From positions 124,001 through 188,000 of the forward strand of contig JAJKFH010000913.1 in NCBI GenBank assembly GCA_023333565.1: a stretch of DNA of 64,000 bases, in the 5' to 3' direction. How positions within the stretch are numbered: the stretch's first letter is position 1; each line of letters starts with the position of its first letter. This document shows positions 12,096-26,282 of the stretch, piece after piece. The position numbers were made by a program, and so were the translations under genes. This DNA comes from Puffinus mauretanicus. Its lineage: Eukaryota; Chordata; Aves; Procellariiformes; Procellariidae. The notes under the pieces are model-generated. The model made no database searches, was not told the DNA's origin, and saw nothing but the letters and a program-made list of their open reading frames with translations.

Positions 12096-15000
12096 ACTTC
12101 ACCATCATTAAAGGATGACATTTTAGCAGTTCATTTGGCCCTGTGATTTATGCATTGAAATCTGAATGCAAGTTTTTTGTTTGTTTGTTTCCCAAAGCTG
12201 GAAATATTTTCCCTAGATGCGTTTATCTTGTCTAGTTTACTACAGCGTTTCTGTCCAGAATTAACTGCCAGCAAGGGCCAGCATTAATTTGTCGACAGGT
12301 GTGGGGGTGTAAGTTTATTATAAAATGCCTACAATCTGGCATTGATCAAAAGATTACAGCTTTCATCTGTAAATACAAGGGATGAATAAATTGATGGCAT
12401 TGCATCTTCCTTGTCATCTCTTAATTTCATGCTGCATACGGGTGGTGTGTTTGGGGTGCCTATGCTTTCTTCATGTCTTTGAAGCAGGTAAGCTAGCAAG
12501 TGCACTAGTGTGTACAGAGCACTGAACCTCTGTATTCATAACAGCAATGGCTTTCACTCTTCTCTTTGCATTGTCATCCTCCTTAGTAGTCATAGAATGC
12601 CAATAAATAAGGGTTATGGTCTGTGTATTTATAGGTACACATAATTTGAGATCAATATAAAATTAGAAGTATAGCTCAAGATACAAGAATAACAGGAGAA
12701 TTGTAGGTAAAGCCAGTGAAATGCCTTCTCATGCAGAAATTCTGGAATAAAATACTGATTAGATTTCACATCCTAGGCTGGATTTTCTTTATTTTATACA
12801 TATTATACCTAATATACCTGTCTGTGAGGCATACACAGAAAGAATATACATATATCTGTGTGCAGCTGTTTTAATGCTGGAGAAAGAACTACTGTAAGGC
12901 AGCATCAGTTATTCCAATACTTTACAAACTTTACACTTTTAAAAGGACTTTCCTCCCACTTACTTATGAATCACTTCTGAGTTAAATCTCACAAGCCCTA
13001 TATGTAACAGGAAAGAAATAGCATGCTCTATGTAGACAGATAACTGCCCAAGCAAACTGAAAAGAATGGTTGAAAAGACATTTACAGGACTTTTCTTCAC
13101 TAATGATTCAGAAAATAGAAAAGTTTCGGGCCATACCTATTCAAGACAGCACTCAAGCTGTTTTAAATAAGGATATATTGCTGAGTCAAAGTCTTTGCAG
13201 TGAATTAGCAGCTGAGGTGGCAATTAAACCCTTCAATGCTAGTTTCTACTTAAACAGTCTCATTGTGGATCATGCTCATTCATTCTTTAGAGAAAAATAT
13301 TCAAATGTCTCCTGTTCCAGATTGATATGACTTCATCTAGCTGTTACGTGCTAAAGATATGTTACCTTTCAGGCAACATCTTTGCAAACTTTCATCGGTA
13401 AAAGGCATTGGGTTCCTTCACTGTCTGTGCAGGTCATCTTTTTTGAGTCTTAATGGGATGCTTGAGTCTGAAATTAAATATAGTTACCAAAGATGGTAAA
13501 GTGCAAAGAACTGCATGAAGTACCTTTGCATTTTGAACATGAACACCCAAGTCTAGTGTCCAGTTCACTTTGATGTTTGGATGCATGTACTTCCAAATAG
13601 AAACCTTATGTAGAGCAGAGAATGGTCTTTTTAGGAAATTAATTACCATCCAGTTCGTAAGAGATCTAAGTATCAGGATAGTTATGGGACTTTATAACTG
13701 GCATTAATTTCCTTCATTTTTGTGTGGCATGAACATATAAATCACTCAGCTTTTGGGTATAGTGTGGCTTGTGAAAAAGTAGCTGTGAAATTCTATAGTT
13801 TCACAGTGCAGGTTTGCATTCATTGTTGACTTCTGAAAAATGCAAATTTATGTGAACTCTTAGTTCTTCCATGTTCCTGAAAGCTGAAGATTTGAAATGG
13901 AAGTTCATCCCGTTGCAGCGTATCTCAAAATACTCTGTGTAATGCACTTTCTCAGCAGGGCTGTGTAGGTGGTTTGGTGTCCAGTCGTGATGCAGACTAA
14001 CTGCTACACCCTTGTCTGTACTATAGTGATAATCTTTGAAGCAACCCACTGATGAGATCAGAAGGCAGTTTGCCACAGTATTTGTGATTGCCCAGGCCCT
14101 GTAGATTAGGTTATCATGTGATTCATGTCTAAGGAATTGTATTATGTATGAATTCAAAAAATATGTAGCCAATTTATATATAGCTACTATTCTTGTGTTA
14201 CTGGACAGATTTCCCACCTCCAAACCTTGCATACTTATGCAGTTGGAAATTATCTTGTCTTTTTTTCCAGAAAATGTATATCACAAGAATGAAGTGGATA
14301 TCTGGGACTCCTTTGATAGCAGGAAGCTTGTTGCTGTATGGCTGTCATAACCTGTCAAGATAACGATTCTTTGGCTACTGTATTACTTTTCTTTACTTAC
14401 CTTCTGTAGTTATTGTTTTGCATTAAATGCCTACTTATCTTGTTACAGGTATACTTTAATTTCTACTCAAGGGATCCCATGAGCCGCATCAGCTCTCCTT
14501 ACAATTTGAAACAACTGATTTTCCCTGGGTTTGACTTGTCATCCCAATGTGTTTTTCCTAACATGAAGGGCACAGTGCAATTTGTACTGATGTCAAAGGA
14601 AAGTGTCTAGTTATACTATCTTCCAGAAGCGGTGGTTCAGGTCAGGAATGGAAGTCATTCTTTTCTTCTGAAAATTATTTTCCCTGAGGTTGGTAACTTT
14701 TTGGTCTTAGTTCTTATTGCATAGTTCTCATATTCTGTTTATGGCCAGTGATTTCACAATTCATTTCTAAAGATTAGATGAGGTAAGTAGCTAGTCATTT
14801 CCTAAGGGGTTGGCAGTAAAACCTGCCATGAACATTGAAGGTTGAGTGAGATGTTACCTACATTTTTTGAATTTGCATCATTTTAATACATGAAATTCCT
14901 CAGGAAGCTGAATTCATGATACTTGTCAAGTATTATGCTGAGTGAAGGGAGTTATTTTAAAAGAGATGAGCTAAATTAGAAATTGGAATTGGTCTGTGGT

Positions 15001-17000
15001 AAGCTTGATGAGGCTTGGGATAGAAAGAATTGGCAATACTTAAAAAGATTAAGAGAAAGCCAATAGGAAGACATCAGAAATACACTGAAGTGAAAAGGAG
15101 GATGTGACTACTCCCAACTGTTAGACAGATATTGACTATCTATAAGCAGCTGAAAGAAAGATTATTTTCTAACTCCTTCTGAATCAATGGATGAAATGCC
15201 ACCGTATCTTGCTTACCAAAAGTTTGAAGTCTATGCCTGTAATCTGAAGGCTGAAGGCCACTCACCTGCCAATAATAGTTTCTAAACTTATGACAAATTA
15301 TATACCTGAATAGCAGAAAACTTCTTTCAAACAAATTCAGTATTTTGCAACATACAAATGGTAATGCAAAAAGTTTCTTTGAATGTTTAGTTCTCTACTT
15401 GTATATAATTACGTTCCAATTACTGAGGTGTCGTATCTTTATGCTATAAAAGTGTGGTTGCCTCTTGAGAGGTCACATGAATTAATGCTTCTATAAAAGA
15501 TTGTTTTTATAGTATGATAAATTACTTTATAGATGTTTTAGAAAAGAAGAAAATTGTGGTGAGCCTTTTTATTGTTAGTAAGTACTTACATGTGTGTGAT
15601 GTAGTATTATCACATGCTGTATATTGCAAGGATTCCCATAGATAGGGAAATGGTAATTTCGAAAAAAGAACATGCATATAGTGTATATATAAATACTTGT
15701 GTTCAAAAGCATTATTATCTTTGGTTGTTAATTTGAAGAATATCTGAAAAGCATGAGGATTTTTCTTTTTCTGTGTCTTCATACCCAAGCTTGCTTGACT
15801 CCAGTAAGAACAAAAGTCCTACAGTCACTTAAACGTAACTGGTTTCTGATAAATAAAAGCATTAGAAGAATATTTTTCTCACCCAAAATGTTTTAAATGT
15901 TTTTTTGTTTGCTTGCTTGTATTTTAATGAAAATACCTTTTTTTAAAAAATCATTATTTTTTAAAGTTCTACAAATATTTCCATTTCCATTTAGGTTTGC
16001 TTTTACAAATGTCAGTCTGGCTGTAGTTTTAAGTATATACATCTTCTCTATCATTCTTCCTTTAAGATAGCGAGATTGTTACAAACGTACTTAACTAATG
16101 AACATATAGAAAAATGGGTATTCTTGGATAATTTCAGTCTTTTCATTATGTCTGTTTATATAGCAGGCACTGTTTAGGGTTATAGTAGTGTCAAACAGCT
16201 TTGTTTCCATACCTGCTGTTTGTCTACAGCTACCTTCACACAGCTGCCGAAGGTATGGTCATTGAAATGAGTTTGATTTTAGAGAGAAAGTCAGCAACTC
16301 ACTGCTGCAGCTCCCCCCTGCCCTCTCACATTGCTGAGTGAAGGAGGTTAAGTGATTTTCCTCCCTCTTTTAAAGCATGTTAAAAATTATGCAGTCTTCT
16401 GAAAGAAGGTCCTATTTAAATCTGGCTATTTTATAGTGAAAGTAAGAAATTTGATTTTTATTTGAAGCTTTTATAAAAGTTGAATTGATTGGTTGCAAAC
16501 GTGATTGATTTTAGATTTAGCATAAGGTAGGCTATGGAAGTTGGACTGCCCTCCCACCTTTTCTTTTTCTGGACAAGGACACAGGAGATGTGTTCTGGGC
16601 TGCTCTGAATAACTAAGATGTGACTTCATCTCAACGGTAGGCCTGGTGAAGAACTTAAATGTATGTTTTCAAAAAAATTCCAACATTAAAAATTATTCTG
16701 AATGAGAATGTAATAAAATATGAAAAAAAAAGTTGATAAAGGTCAACCCGACCAATTTATTTAATGAGCTACCCAGTATTTTTTCTAACTTAATTTAGAC
16801 TTTAAATTTTATTTGAATATTAAATTTATGCTTTCTTATACACATATGAGAGACATTTACACCTGAGAGACATTGAAGATTGCCCCATTTAAAGACTGTT
16901 GAGTGTTATCTCCTTGTGCTGCTTTTTCAATTGCCTATAATTTTACCAGTGTCTGCTGCTTGGGGATGGAATTTTCTATACTTGTGGTCTGCTCCGTTAT
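12096..17000. other. Noncoding DNA, no gene seen
   Basis: This block includes the longest frame of the window, 143 codons on the minus strand at 13801-14232. It has no recognisable domain, signal peptide or composition that sets it apart from chance. An 86-codon plus-strand frame at 13070-13330 is likewise anonymous. Short TTTG runs occur near 12178 and 15900. No transposon is recognised. Confidence 0.7.
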
Positions 17001-20000
17001 TGTATCAGATCTACTTTGCCCCGCAAAAAAAGGTTCAGAATGAAACAAGGGAAAGTAATTGCTTTTCAGTGTTAAAGATTTCCTTTGAAAATTTTACAGT
17101 ACTGCTATATTTTAGAGCAAAGACTTGATATTTCATGAGAAGAGAGAAACGCCTTTTACATTCTGCTTAGAAATCCACACAACTTAGATAAAGTTGTAGA
17201 TATTTGGAAAGCTACGGTTTGCACACGCTCAAGAGATACTGCGTAATTTTTAGGTGGAATACTCCATTTTCTCTAAGTAAACCTGAGTTTCTTGCAGTTT
17301 TGAGTTTGACTTATTTTCTGTATGTTCAGAATTGTAACATTGAAATTGGACTTTCTCTGGAATAGCTTCCCTAAGCATTCAGACAGCATGGAAGATGAAG
17401 GTGCTTGATTTCAAAATACAGGAGAGAAGAATTCATATTTGGCTGAAGGTAGAAGGCGAGAATATATTGAGATGCAACTGAGTTGAAAGTACAATAAAAA
17501 TAGCCATTATTGGAGAATCAGTTTTCTGTGCTATATTTTCTCACCATTCTGTAGCTTCCAAAATACTGTCAGTGAACTTCATCCAGCTGTTTCCAGTCAC
17601 ACTGTCACTACTGTGTGAAGAAGACAAGTGTTACGCAGATCCTTTAAGCAGTGGTCCCTCTCAGATGCCTGAACATCACAGAAGTCCTGTTTGCCCCTTC
17701 TCCTCAATTAAGAGCCCCATTCGTTCCTTCAAATAATGACCAGGTTGCTTGTTTACATTCCGTTTGTTGGAAGAGGCAGGAATGGCCCTGATATATTGCC
17801 ATTAATAAAATGTACACCTAGAAAGAAAAAAATAGGAAAAGCAGAAAGTTCTTTGCATTCTGCATTGTTGCCAATGGCACAAGTAAATCTTCTGCAGGCT
17901 TCAGTCATGCACAGTCTGTATCAGGGCAGAAAGGTAAGGAGAGTATGTTAGTGAATTTAAATATAGCTGCTAGCTCAATTTGAATGTTTATAGTAGACGT
18001 TTATTTGTTGATAATATTAGCATGGTTGAGGCCAGCTAAAACTGTATTCTCATTTTGCAGGTTTGCTAGTTAGAGAGAAAAAATTGGTCTCATTCTCAGC
18101 TCTGGCTTTTTTCTTTCAAGAAAATCAATGATTTGAACAATTCATTTCAGTGGTTGGTTTCTGCAGTTTAGTGTTGCTGTTTGGGGAATTGATGACATCA
18201 AAAATGTGATGCTCGTCCTCCTTTTTGTAACATTGTGGCAACTTTCAAGAGTTTTTTATTTGTCCTCATTGCCAAGCAAGAAAATGGAAATGGTAAAGCT
18301 GTACTATTAGCAGAAAGATTTGGGAATTTTAGAGTAATATTTCAATTTTCCATAGTTTTCTATGTACTGGCATTTAAGGAAATTCTTGCAGCAATATTGC
18401 AAAGATACATTGCATATACTTTTTTTTTAGTGATAAAAAAAGCTTTAATGTATGAAACTTTTATTCTATCTATCTAGATGATCTATAACATTCCCCAGTC
18501 TTCGCTAACTGGCTACTTCCAGAAAAAGCAAAGCTTCCTCTTGTTCAAATTTTAATGTGAGATTTCTTTTCCAAAAACTGTTTCATTAGTTTATGGCTAT
18601 CAATATCAGAATTCTGGAAATTCCTGAGCAACATTATCTGTGCTTGTGAAAACACATCTCCTAAAGGTAGATGTTTTATTTGGTTAATTGCTTTAAAGAC
18701 ATGAAATGGAGTAAATACTTAATAAATATTGTTTCTCACAAAATTATAAAAAAGGCTACTGGGTATTAAAGTAAAAGCAGTTAAAAATAAATACTGAGTT
18801 GTAATACTTTAAAAATAGTTTCCAGATGTAAAAAAGTTAATGAAGAATGTGGAAATCATACTTTATTATAATAGTATTACTATATTGTAGAAACACAATA
18901 TTAGACTTTATTATATCTTTTCATTGTTTGACCAGTAAAATTGGATTTTTCGCAACTAGCACTGCAATCTCCAGATATCTTAAATCTGTAGTAGTCCAAC
19001 ACCTGTTATTTAGCTAGCTGACTTTTCACTCATTAATGAGTTCTCAGAATTCAGCCCTGCAAATAGATTTTCTAGCTGGGCTTCCATCAGTTGAACAATC
19101 AGCCTTCTGCTTTATTTCATGTATTTTGAACTAGGAAGAAAAGAGGAGATGTGTGGCTCAATGCAGAATTCTCTGATGCAGTAAGGATGCTTCCATGGGA
19201 TTTATAGGCATTACCCAAAGCCCATTGTTAAGGTTTAAAGCCATTCAGCACCTCTTGGTTGAGATTCATTCAGATTTATATAAATCCCTTCTCTAGATTC
19301 CACCATGCAGAGTTATTCTCTTGACACTAATTTTGAGATATTGCAACAATAACAGTGAAGTGAGAATCTAAAAAAGAGGTTAACTACCAAGTTAAAAGAA
19401 AAGTCTCAGGGATATAAAAAACACCAAAAAACTCCGGAGTTTCACTTAGCTTTAATATAAAAAAAAAAAAAATAGTAAAAATTTCATCAAAAATGAGTGC
19501 AGTTTTTTTCTAAGGCTCTTCAGTCTTTGGAAGTTTGGAGCAGAGTTTTAGGACAGAAAAAGGAGTGGAATTAGTTGTGTTTGGTACATTTTGTTTACTT
19601 CCCATTGTGGCATGTATGTTAGCATTTTATCTAAAGAACACAAGATTTTTCAGAGGGGTAAAACATTTATTTTCTAAAAATAGAATATTAATAGAAAAAT
19701 GTAGATAAATAAGCAAGTCAGAATGACAAGACAGTTATTGAATAGGAAACCTTTGGATAACTGAAAGAAGAAAAGCATTTAAGTCAATTGAGCTTCTTCA
19801 TTTTCTTGTACATTTCTTGTCCAAGTTTTGTTTATCTGGGAAAAACATGAATTCTTGAGAGGATCACCTTCTGTTGTGCTGCTGATATTGCTGCTAGTCA
19901 AAGAAAATTGAATGTAACAAAGATAAAAATGGATAACAACTCCACTTCCTAGGGAAGGGTAATGGCGTAAGTTAAGAACTTTTTCTTTTCAAGTTACTTT

Positions 20001-22160
20001 GTTCATCACATTTCATCTCCATCTTTTCTCCTTTGATTTCTTCTCCTCTGATAATCATCTGCAGGCTTATGAAACCGTTTATTTCTAGAAAGCAGTCATC
20101 AGTTACGCAAACTCATGAGTTGATGCTTTTATAACTATAAACTTTGGTGTATGGCAGAGTGCGCGGCACAGATGGAGTAGGAAGGCACTGTTAAAGAAGG
20201 AGATGAAATAAGAGTCTTTTGTGAAGTATGTTTTGTTGTCACAGTGTGTGATAAAAACTTTGGTTGTCTTAGAAGTACTTGCCCACCTTCCAACTACAGT
20301 TGTCTGAGGGAGCAGGGAGGTTCAGAAGGTCCTGGTCAGCACAGTACATCTGTAGTAGTAAACTAAAAAAGCCAGTGAAAAGCTTTGAGTGTTTGTCATG
20401 TCATCATCCATTCTGTTAAAAGATTGTTGTGGTTGCGGACATGGTTTTGAATATGGCCAATGCCAAGTGCCGTACTTCCACATATTTCCTGAGACCTCTT
20501 CAGGGATTACATGGGCCAAGGACAGCTTCCAATAAATGGTTCAGATGGGGCTATGCTGGTTTTTCCAGGAGGTGAGTTAAGCCATGTGGATATAAGCTGA
20601 GTGACAACACTGGCCCTCTGGACCAAAGAAGACACCTTGTCACTCTATTTGCATAGCTGTAGCCCATGTTGTATGAGAGAATAGCTCCGTAAATCACAGT
20701 CAGTACCCATTTAGTTGAGGACAAGATCTTCAGTAAACTTTGAAGAGACTGTTTTGTTTCAAAAAGTCCTTTCCAGTGTCAATGCCAATGCTGCCAATGA
20801 ATTTGAGATATATTTTGTCCTTTTCATTAGATGTAGTAAATCCCATGTATCATTTTCTTCTGCTTTGTCCTCAGAGATTTAGGGGCAAAGGGAAGCTGAT
20901 GACCATACCGTCACTGTATTTCTGCAGTGACTTTTTACAAATCCATTAATAGGACACCCCTGTAGTTTAGTTCAGCAAAGAACACGCAGCTAGATCTCCT
21001 TTGCTGTGTAGATAGGTGATCATTGCTGCTTAGCTCTAAGAAGGCTTGAAATTAATTGCTTTTCCCTTTTCTCCAGCTACCCTTGTCTTTAGCTTTTTGA
21101 AGCAATGCTGCTGTGTTTGAATGAAGAAAGTGTGGAAGAGTTAGGAAGGGAGAGTCTGTAATTCCGTGGGCTGAATTTTTTTGGGAAATGGGGTTATTCT
21201 GATAAGTGCTTGGCTTCTTTCTATGAAAAAGGGAAGGATATGCTTGCTGTTCATAACTGAGACAGCATTTTTCAAGTTTTGTCATGGGAATGAAAAGGCT
21301 GGTATAGAAAGAAGGATGGTTTAGTGAATAAGACATGCCTAGGATTTAGGTAATCAGAGTTTGCCTATTGGCATGAACTTCCTGTGGATGCTTAGAGTAT
21401 TTGTGGTCCCAGCCTTAAATGAAGATAGTAGGACTTGATCTCTTCATTATCTGTTGTGAGGAAAAATGAATATTAGAAATTCTGAGGTGCCTTGATATTT
21501 GGACACTGGTAGTTCAAAAGTGTAATATGTAATATTTTTCGTTATGTTGAAATAAAACTCTGTCTGTTTTGGAATTTTAAACCTGTCAAAAACATAGGCA
21601 TCAGAAAACTGAATGTTATATTATGTAGATTTAATATGGCTGGCCTTGATTTTATCTGTTAGATTTATTATGGAGTCAAGATCCGTTACCAGTATTTTGT
21701 GCTCGTATTTATTCATAACCGTGGCATTATGTTAGTGGACATTCTAATGTTAAATTATTAACCTACTGTAAGCACTAATACATTAAAGGATTCTTTGAAG
21801 GAGTTATAGCAATCCCTCTATCTTTTAAATAAATGACTAATGGAACCAAATAGTTGCCCTCTGGTTAAAGGAAAAACAGTGGGTCAGTTAATTCTGCACT
21901 TCAATCAAACACACACAGAGGGTTTAATTACCTAATGCGTAGTATGAATGTCAGTCTTGCAGTACAGTATTTCATTCCGCACTAGTCTCTATTTGACAGT
22001 AGTTACCCCAGAAAACATGTATAGAGACCATGAATTTCAACTCTCATGTTTATGAAAGAACAAACTAGTTTTCTAGACACCAGTTGATGCTTTCTCGGGT
22101 GTAAACTTGAGCCATGTTGTAAGACAGATCAGCCAGGACAATGCGTTGTAATTAGAGTGA
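17001..22160. other. Noncoding DNA, no gene seen
   Basis: No gene seen. An A14 run lies at 19459-19472. Around 21850-22160 the sequence has less simple-sequence character and several homeodomain-type TAATTA/TTTAATTACC words, so it may be a conserved noncoding element. I cannot test conservation from one sequence. Confidence 0.65.
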
Positions 22161-25100
22161 CCAGGAGTTCAAGGATATTTCCAAGGGAATAAATTTCTAT
22201 ATTGTCTTCTGTGTTCTTTGGTTTTTAAGGATATACTACACATTTCTAAGAAGCTGTTATGGTAGATGGCACTACCATTTTAAGAACTGGAGTAATTTCA
22301 ATTTCCTACAGTATTTTTTTTTCTCTTTCTTTTTCTTTAATCTAAAAATGGCTATTCTGGCACCATATATGTGTGGAAAATAGAATAAGATTTCAAAAGG
22401 CTACAAATTCACAACGTATCTAGGACTAATGGAGCAACAATTGAAATTTAAATGAGAAAACGCAGAAATCAGCGTATGTATTCTCAAATCAGAAATGAAA
22501 CAAAAAGGGATAGGAACACTTATCAAATAAACAGCTTCTGGAGTGTTTCAGGCAACATGTTTTCAATAAAGTCTTTTTGAAATTTTATCATTCCCCGGAC
22601 AGTATTTCCTGCCTTTTTAATTCCCTTTGCTTCTGAACATAAAAATAATGCAAAAGGTTTTTGTCAGATCTTCAGTAGTATACTTTAAATACTTGCAGAA
22701 CTTGGTGTAGTGCTTTTAGTCAGCAGATAACTAGTGCATGGATATCGCTGAATTTAGCAGGTCAGTCTGTCAGAAGTGCATCTTCTGTTACAATAATTTC
22801 ACCTTTTCAGACACCAGTATTAGAGTGAAATTATAAGGCAGGTGGAAAACTCGAAAGTATGTAATCTGAAGTCTTCTGATACTTAAGACGCATCCTCGGT
22901 TGCTTTCAGCAGGCCTTCATTTTGGCTTACACTGCAAGAAAAGTTTATTAGCGAGCAGGTAATCTTTAGCTGCACTTAGAGGAAAAAAGGTAATTAAGTA
23001 TATTATGCCAAGGAAGAAAAGACGTTCTTAGCGAGTCTCAATTGTACCAGTATTCCTACTATTCGATATGTGGTGCGGTAACAAACAGCAGTAAATATAA
23101 TTATGCTATTCCTTATGGTAGTGATTTTCTAAAACATGCACATCTGCTACTATGGAGTGATCTGCCAGCTCTGGGGAAATATCACTTAGCGAAACATGCA
23201 ATGCACACAAAGCAATTTCCAGAAAAGTTGTTTGCTAAACTAAATCCAACATGTTGGATATAAGAAAGCTGTAGATGAGAAAATCCTAGCAGCAGTAAGA
23301 GCTGATGTACTTTGAGAGATGGCTGATATTGTTTTATGTTATAATTTGGACCTTTCCATGGTGAGAAGTTGTAAGAATAACCATGAGATTTTGAGCAGGG
23401 TAGAACCAGGTGAACAGTTACAGCAGTGCTACTTTGTCATGGTTTGTCTCTTTACGCTCTCTTTATGGCCTCTTAACTTGTCTTTCTTGAGATCTATAAT
23501 ATCATTTAATATAGTTAGATTCAGCACATGCTTGAAGTTAGGTAGAGGCTGTGGAACTTCAGTTTTGCAAGGACGCTCGTACTGCAGGGCGGTGCGTACA
23601 CCGTGCCATGACATAGGTGTGACATTGTCAGTGTGGTTCTCCGAACACCGTTAGGGTCTTTTACCCTCCTAGGCATCTGTTGGCTTTTTTTAAATGGATG
23701 CCATCCAGAAAACACTGCTTGACATTGCTGTTTATTACACTGACAGCATTGTAACAAGTATTTCAATAAGCATTGCAGATGAGCAAAATTCTAGCTGTAC
23801 TTAAGACTGGATTCAGGTTTTGTGATAAAGCTGTGCATGGGGTTTGACCAGGATAAGCTGGTTAACCTGACACTGCCCGCATGTATTCTGAAGTAGGGAT
23901 ATTTCCACAAGCCCCAGAGAGTGACAGGTTATTGAATGCATCCTCATGTCAGGTGTTGTCTTTTGATTAACTTCTCGTATCTTTCTTGTGCAAAACAATG
24001 TCACGTTAAGCATTGCTAAGCATCTGTAGCTATTTCCGTTCGCTGGTATGTCTGCCCTGCAGATAGAAGAGGCCTAGGGAAAGGCATGCTTGTGTTAGGG
24101 TTTACATGTACATTATTTCCTGGTTGCAGCTGATGGCCGTGCCCAGCCTAGCATTATTTTCTGTGATGTGTTTGTGTGAAGTTCCTGTACCTATTCGAGT
24201 CAACAGTGAACTAGTGGTTAAATAGGTCTTTCCTAATTCTGACTGAATGCAACAAAGGAGCATTCCTACAACTAGTCTGCTGAAATGACGGGGGTTTGTG
24301 ATGAGAATCTAGCAGGATGTGACCTCTTCGTTGGCCAAAGTTGTAACTGCCAGGACAACTCTTTCAGCACCTCTGGGGATTAATTGGTTTGGATGCAGGG
24401 TCCTGTGAGGCTCTGATCTCTGTGCTCCAGAGCTGGGCTGAGGTACCACACTCTGTTGTGCAATAAACAGAAAGATCTGTCTCCATATTTCTCATCACCT
24501 TCTTGCTGCCCCATGCTTTCTCTCCTAGGAAGCTGCCTTAAACAGAACTGAAGAGTTGTTGTTCACGGTAGTTTCATGTAAATTTTATGAGAAGACACTC
24601 CCGCCAGAAGTTTTTATGTATGACACAGTCCAAATCCTGCAGACATCCTGAGCTTTTTTTCCTTTTATCAAGCGAATATAAGGCTTCAAGTATCTCTGGA
24701 AGAAAAATGGTAGCTAAAGAAGTAGTGTTTTCCACAGTCTATATGCTACCCTGAGGAACATCCCCAACCGAATTAAGAAGCCCCGAATGGGATTTAGACA
24801 GAGTTACTATGTTTATAGTCCTGATAACTTTTGCTCAGCTATCACCTAATGCTGAAGGCAACTTAACTCGACAGACCATTCATTATTTTCCTTGAAATTC
24901 CCCAGATAGCTTCAGGTTTTGCCTCCACATGTGCCCTTCAGTGCTCCTTCTACAAGGCTGATCAGCAGAGCACCCGCATGTTGTAGGGGGAGCTAGGTGT
25001 TACACTGATGTTTCTGGATGCCAATCTGGAGGCTGAAAATCTGAAAATTAGATGCTTAAAGTGATAGGTTTAGTGAGATATAGTCTGATGAACTGAACAC

Positions 25101-26268
25101 TGGTAAGTGTTATAAGTAGATTATAAGTAGAATTTTCTAGTGCTTATAGCATTAGCATAATTGTATTTCTGTATGATGGTGACGTTCGCATATACGCTAA
25201 AGGAAATCTGTTCACTGCTAAACATCTTTGAGAATGCCTGCTGCATGAAAAGTACTGGCTAAAATACTGAAGCTACAGTGGAGCCAGAATTTCTCCCATT
25301 ATTCAATGGAAGAGAAAATTGTAGTGTTAGATTGAAGATGTCCTTGCCTCCATTTGCTTTCTTCTAGGCTTTTTTAGGGAGTGAGGGGAGAAAAAAGGGA
25401 AGTGAAGGAAAAGGAGATAATAATTACATTAGTGGATATCACTGGACTCACAGTGCTGGCAGAAATGGATGAAGAAGCAGGGTGACATTTATCGCAGTAA
25501 AACAGTGGAAGATCTAGACTAAAACGCATGAGTTTTCCTTGAATTTGGAGGCAGTGCTATTATCAGTTCTTTTCCATAGTATGTTCTGTTTATCTAGTCT
25601 GAAAGAGAATGGTGAGAAATACCATGAAATTCTGAGTGAATATTATGCATGAAGTTCAAATTGCTAGATGAATATTATGCTAAAGTATAATTTGAATCAG
25701 CTGTGCCATAAGCTGGGAGTTTCCTCACTTCACATTCCAGTTCATGTGGTTGGTTTTTCCATGTGGATTGAAAACATCAGAAGGAGGTACTGTTTTCTGA
25801 CACTGAGGTACATCCAGGATCAAAAGCTCTGACAATCATATTTTTCATGTAAAATACCTGATTGCAGCAGGTGCAGTATATGACAGGGAACATGGCAAAG
25901 CCACATGGACTTACTCATATGCATCAGATTTCATGACTGCCACGAAACTACTTCTTTTATCCACACCATATGGCAGTTCAAGACACATTAAATAGCCTTT
26001 TTCTTCTGCCAGGATTGGCAAAAGCCCTAATCCAACAGCAAATTTCTATACAAAATCATCAGACTCTAACAAAATGACACAGTCACAATTCGGCATGGTA
26101 TCAAGTGATGGCATTATAGCCATCCATCTGTCATGCAATGGGAAAAGAATTGTCTTAAAGCAACAGCTCCCATTCTAAATAACTCCCATTTTATTTCCTG
26201 TAAAACATGGCTAAGTCGATAAATGTGATACATTTCAATGCAAATGAACTTCCATGAAAAAATATAAA
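22161..26268. other. Noncoding DNA, no gene seen
   Basis: No gene seen. Opposed frames of 111 codons (plus, 23319-23654) and 81 codons (minus, 23521-23766) overlap without a recognisable product. There is an exact 11-bp tandem duplication of TTATAAGTAGA at 25110-25131. TGAATATTATGC occurs twice, at 25637 and 25669. Confidence 0.7.
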
Positions 26269-26282
26269 ATATATATATATAT
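26269..26282. repeat. (AT)7 microsatellite
   Basis: Seven AT units in an A/T-rich neighbourhood, followed by a second short TATATATG run near 26287. An octamer-type ATGCAAAT word lies just upstream at 26238-26245. Confidence 0.8.

Noticed and set aside
13801..14232. Longest open frame, 143 codons on the minus strand
   Set aside because: No recognisable domain or signal; length is within chance for AT-rich DNA of this size, and no splice or promoter context supports it.
18470..18510. CTAGATGATCTAT text resembling the 3' end of CR1
   Set aside because: About 15 matching bases with no continuation into the CR1 body or tail.
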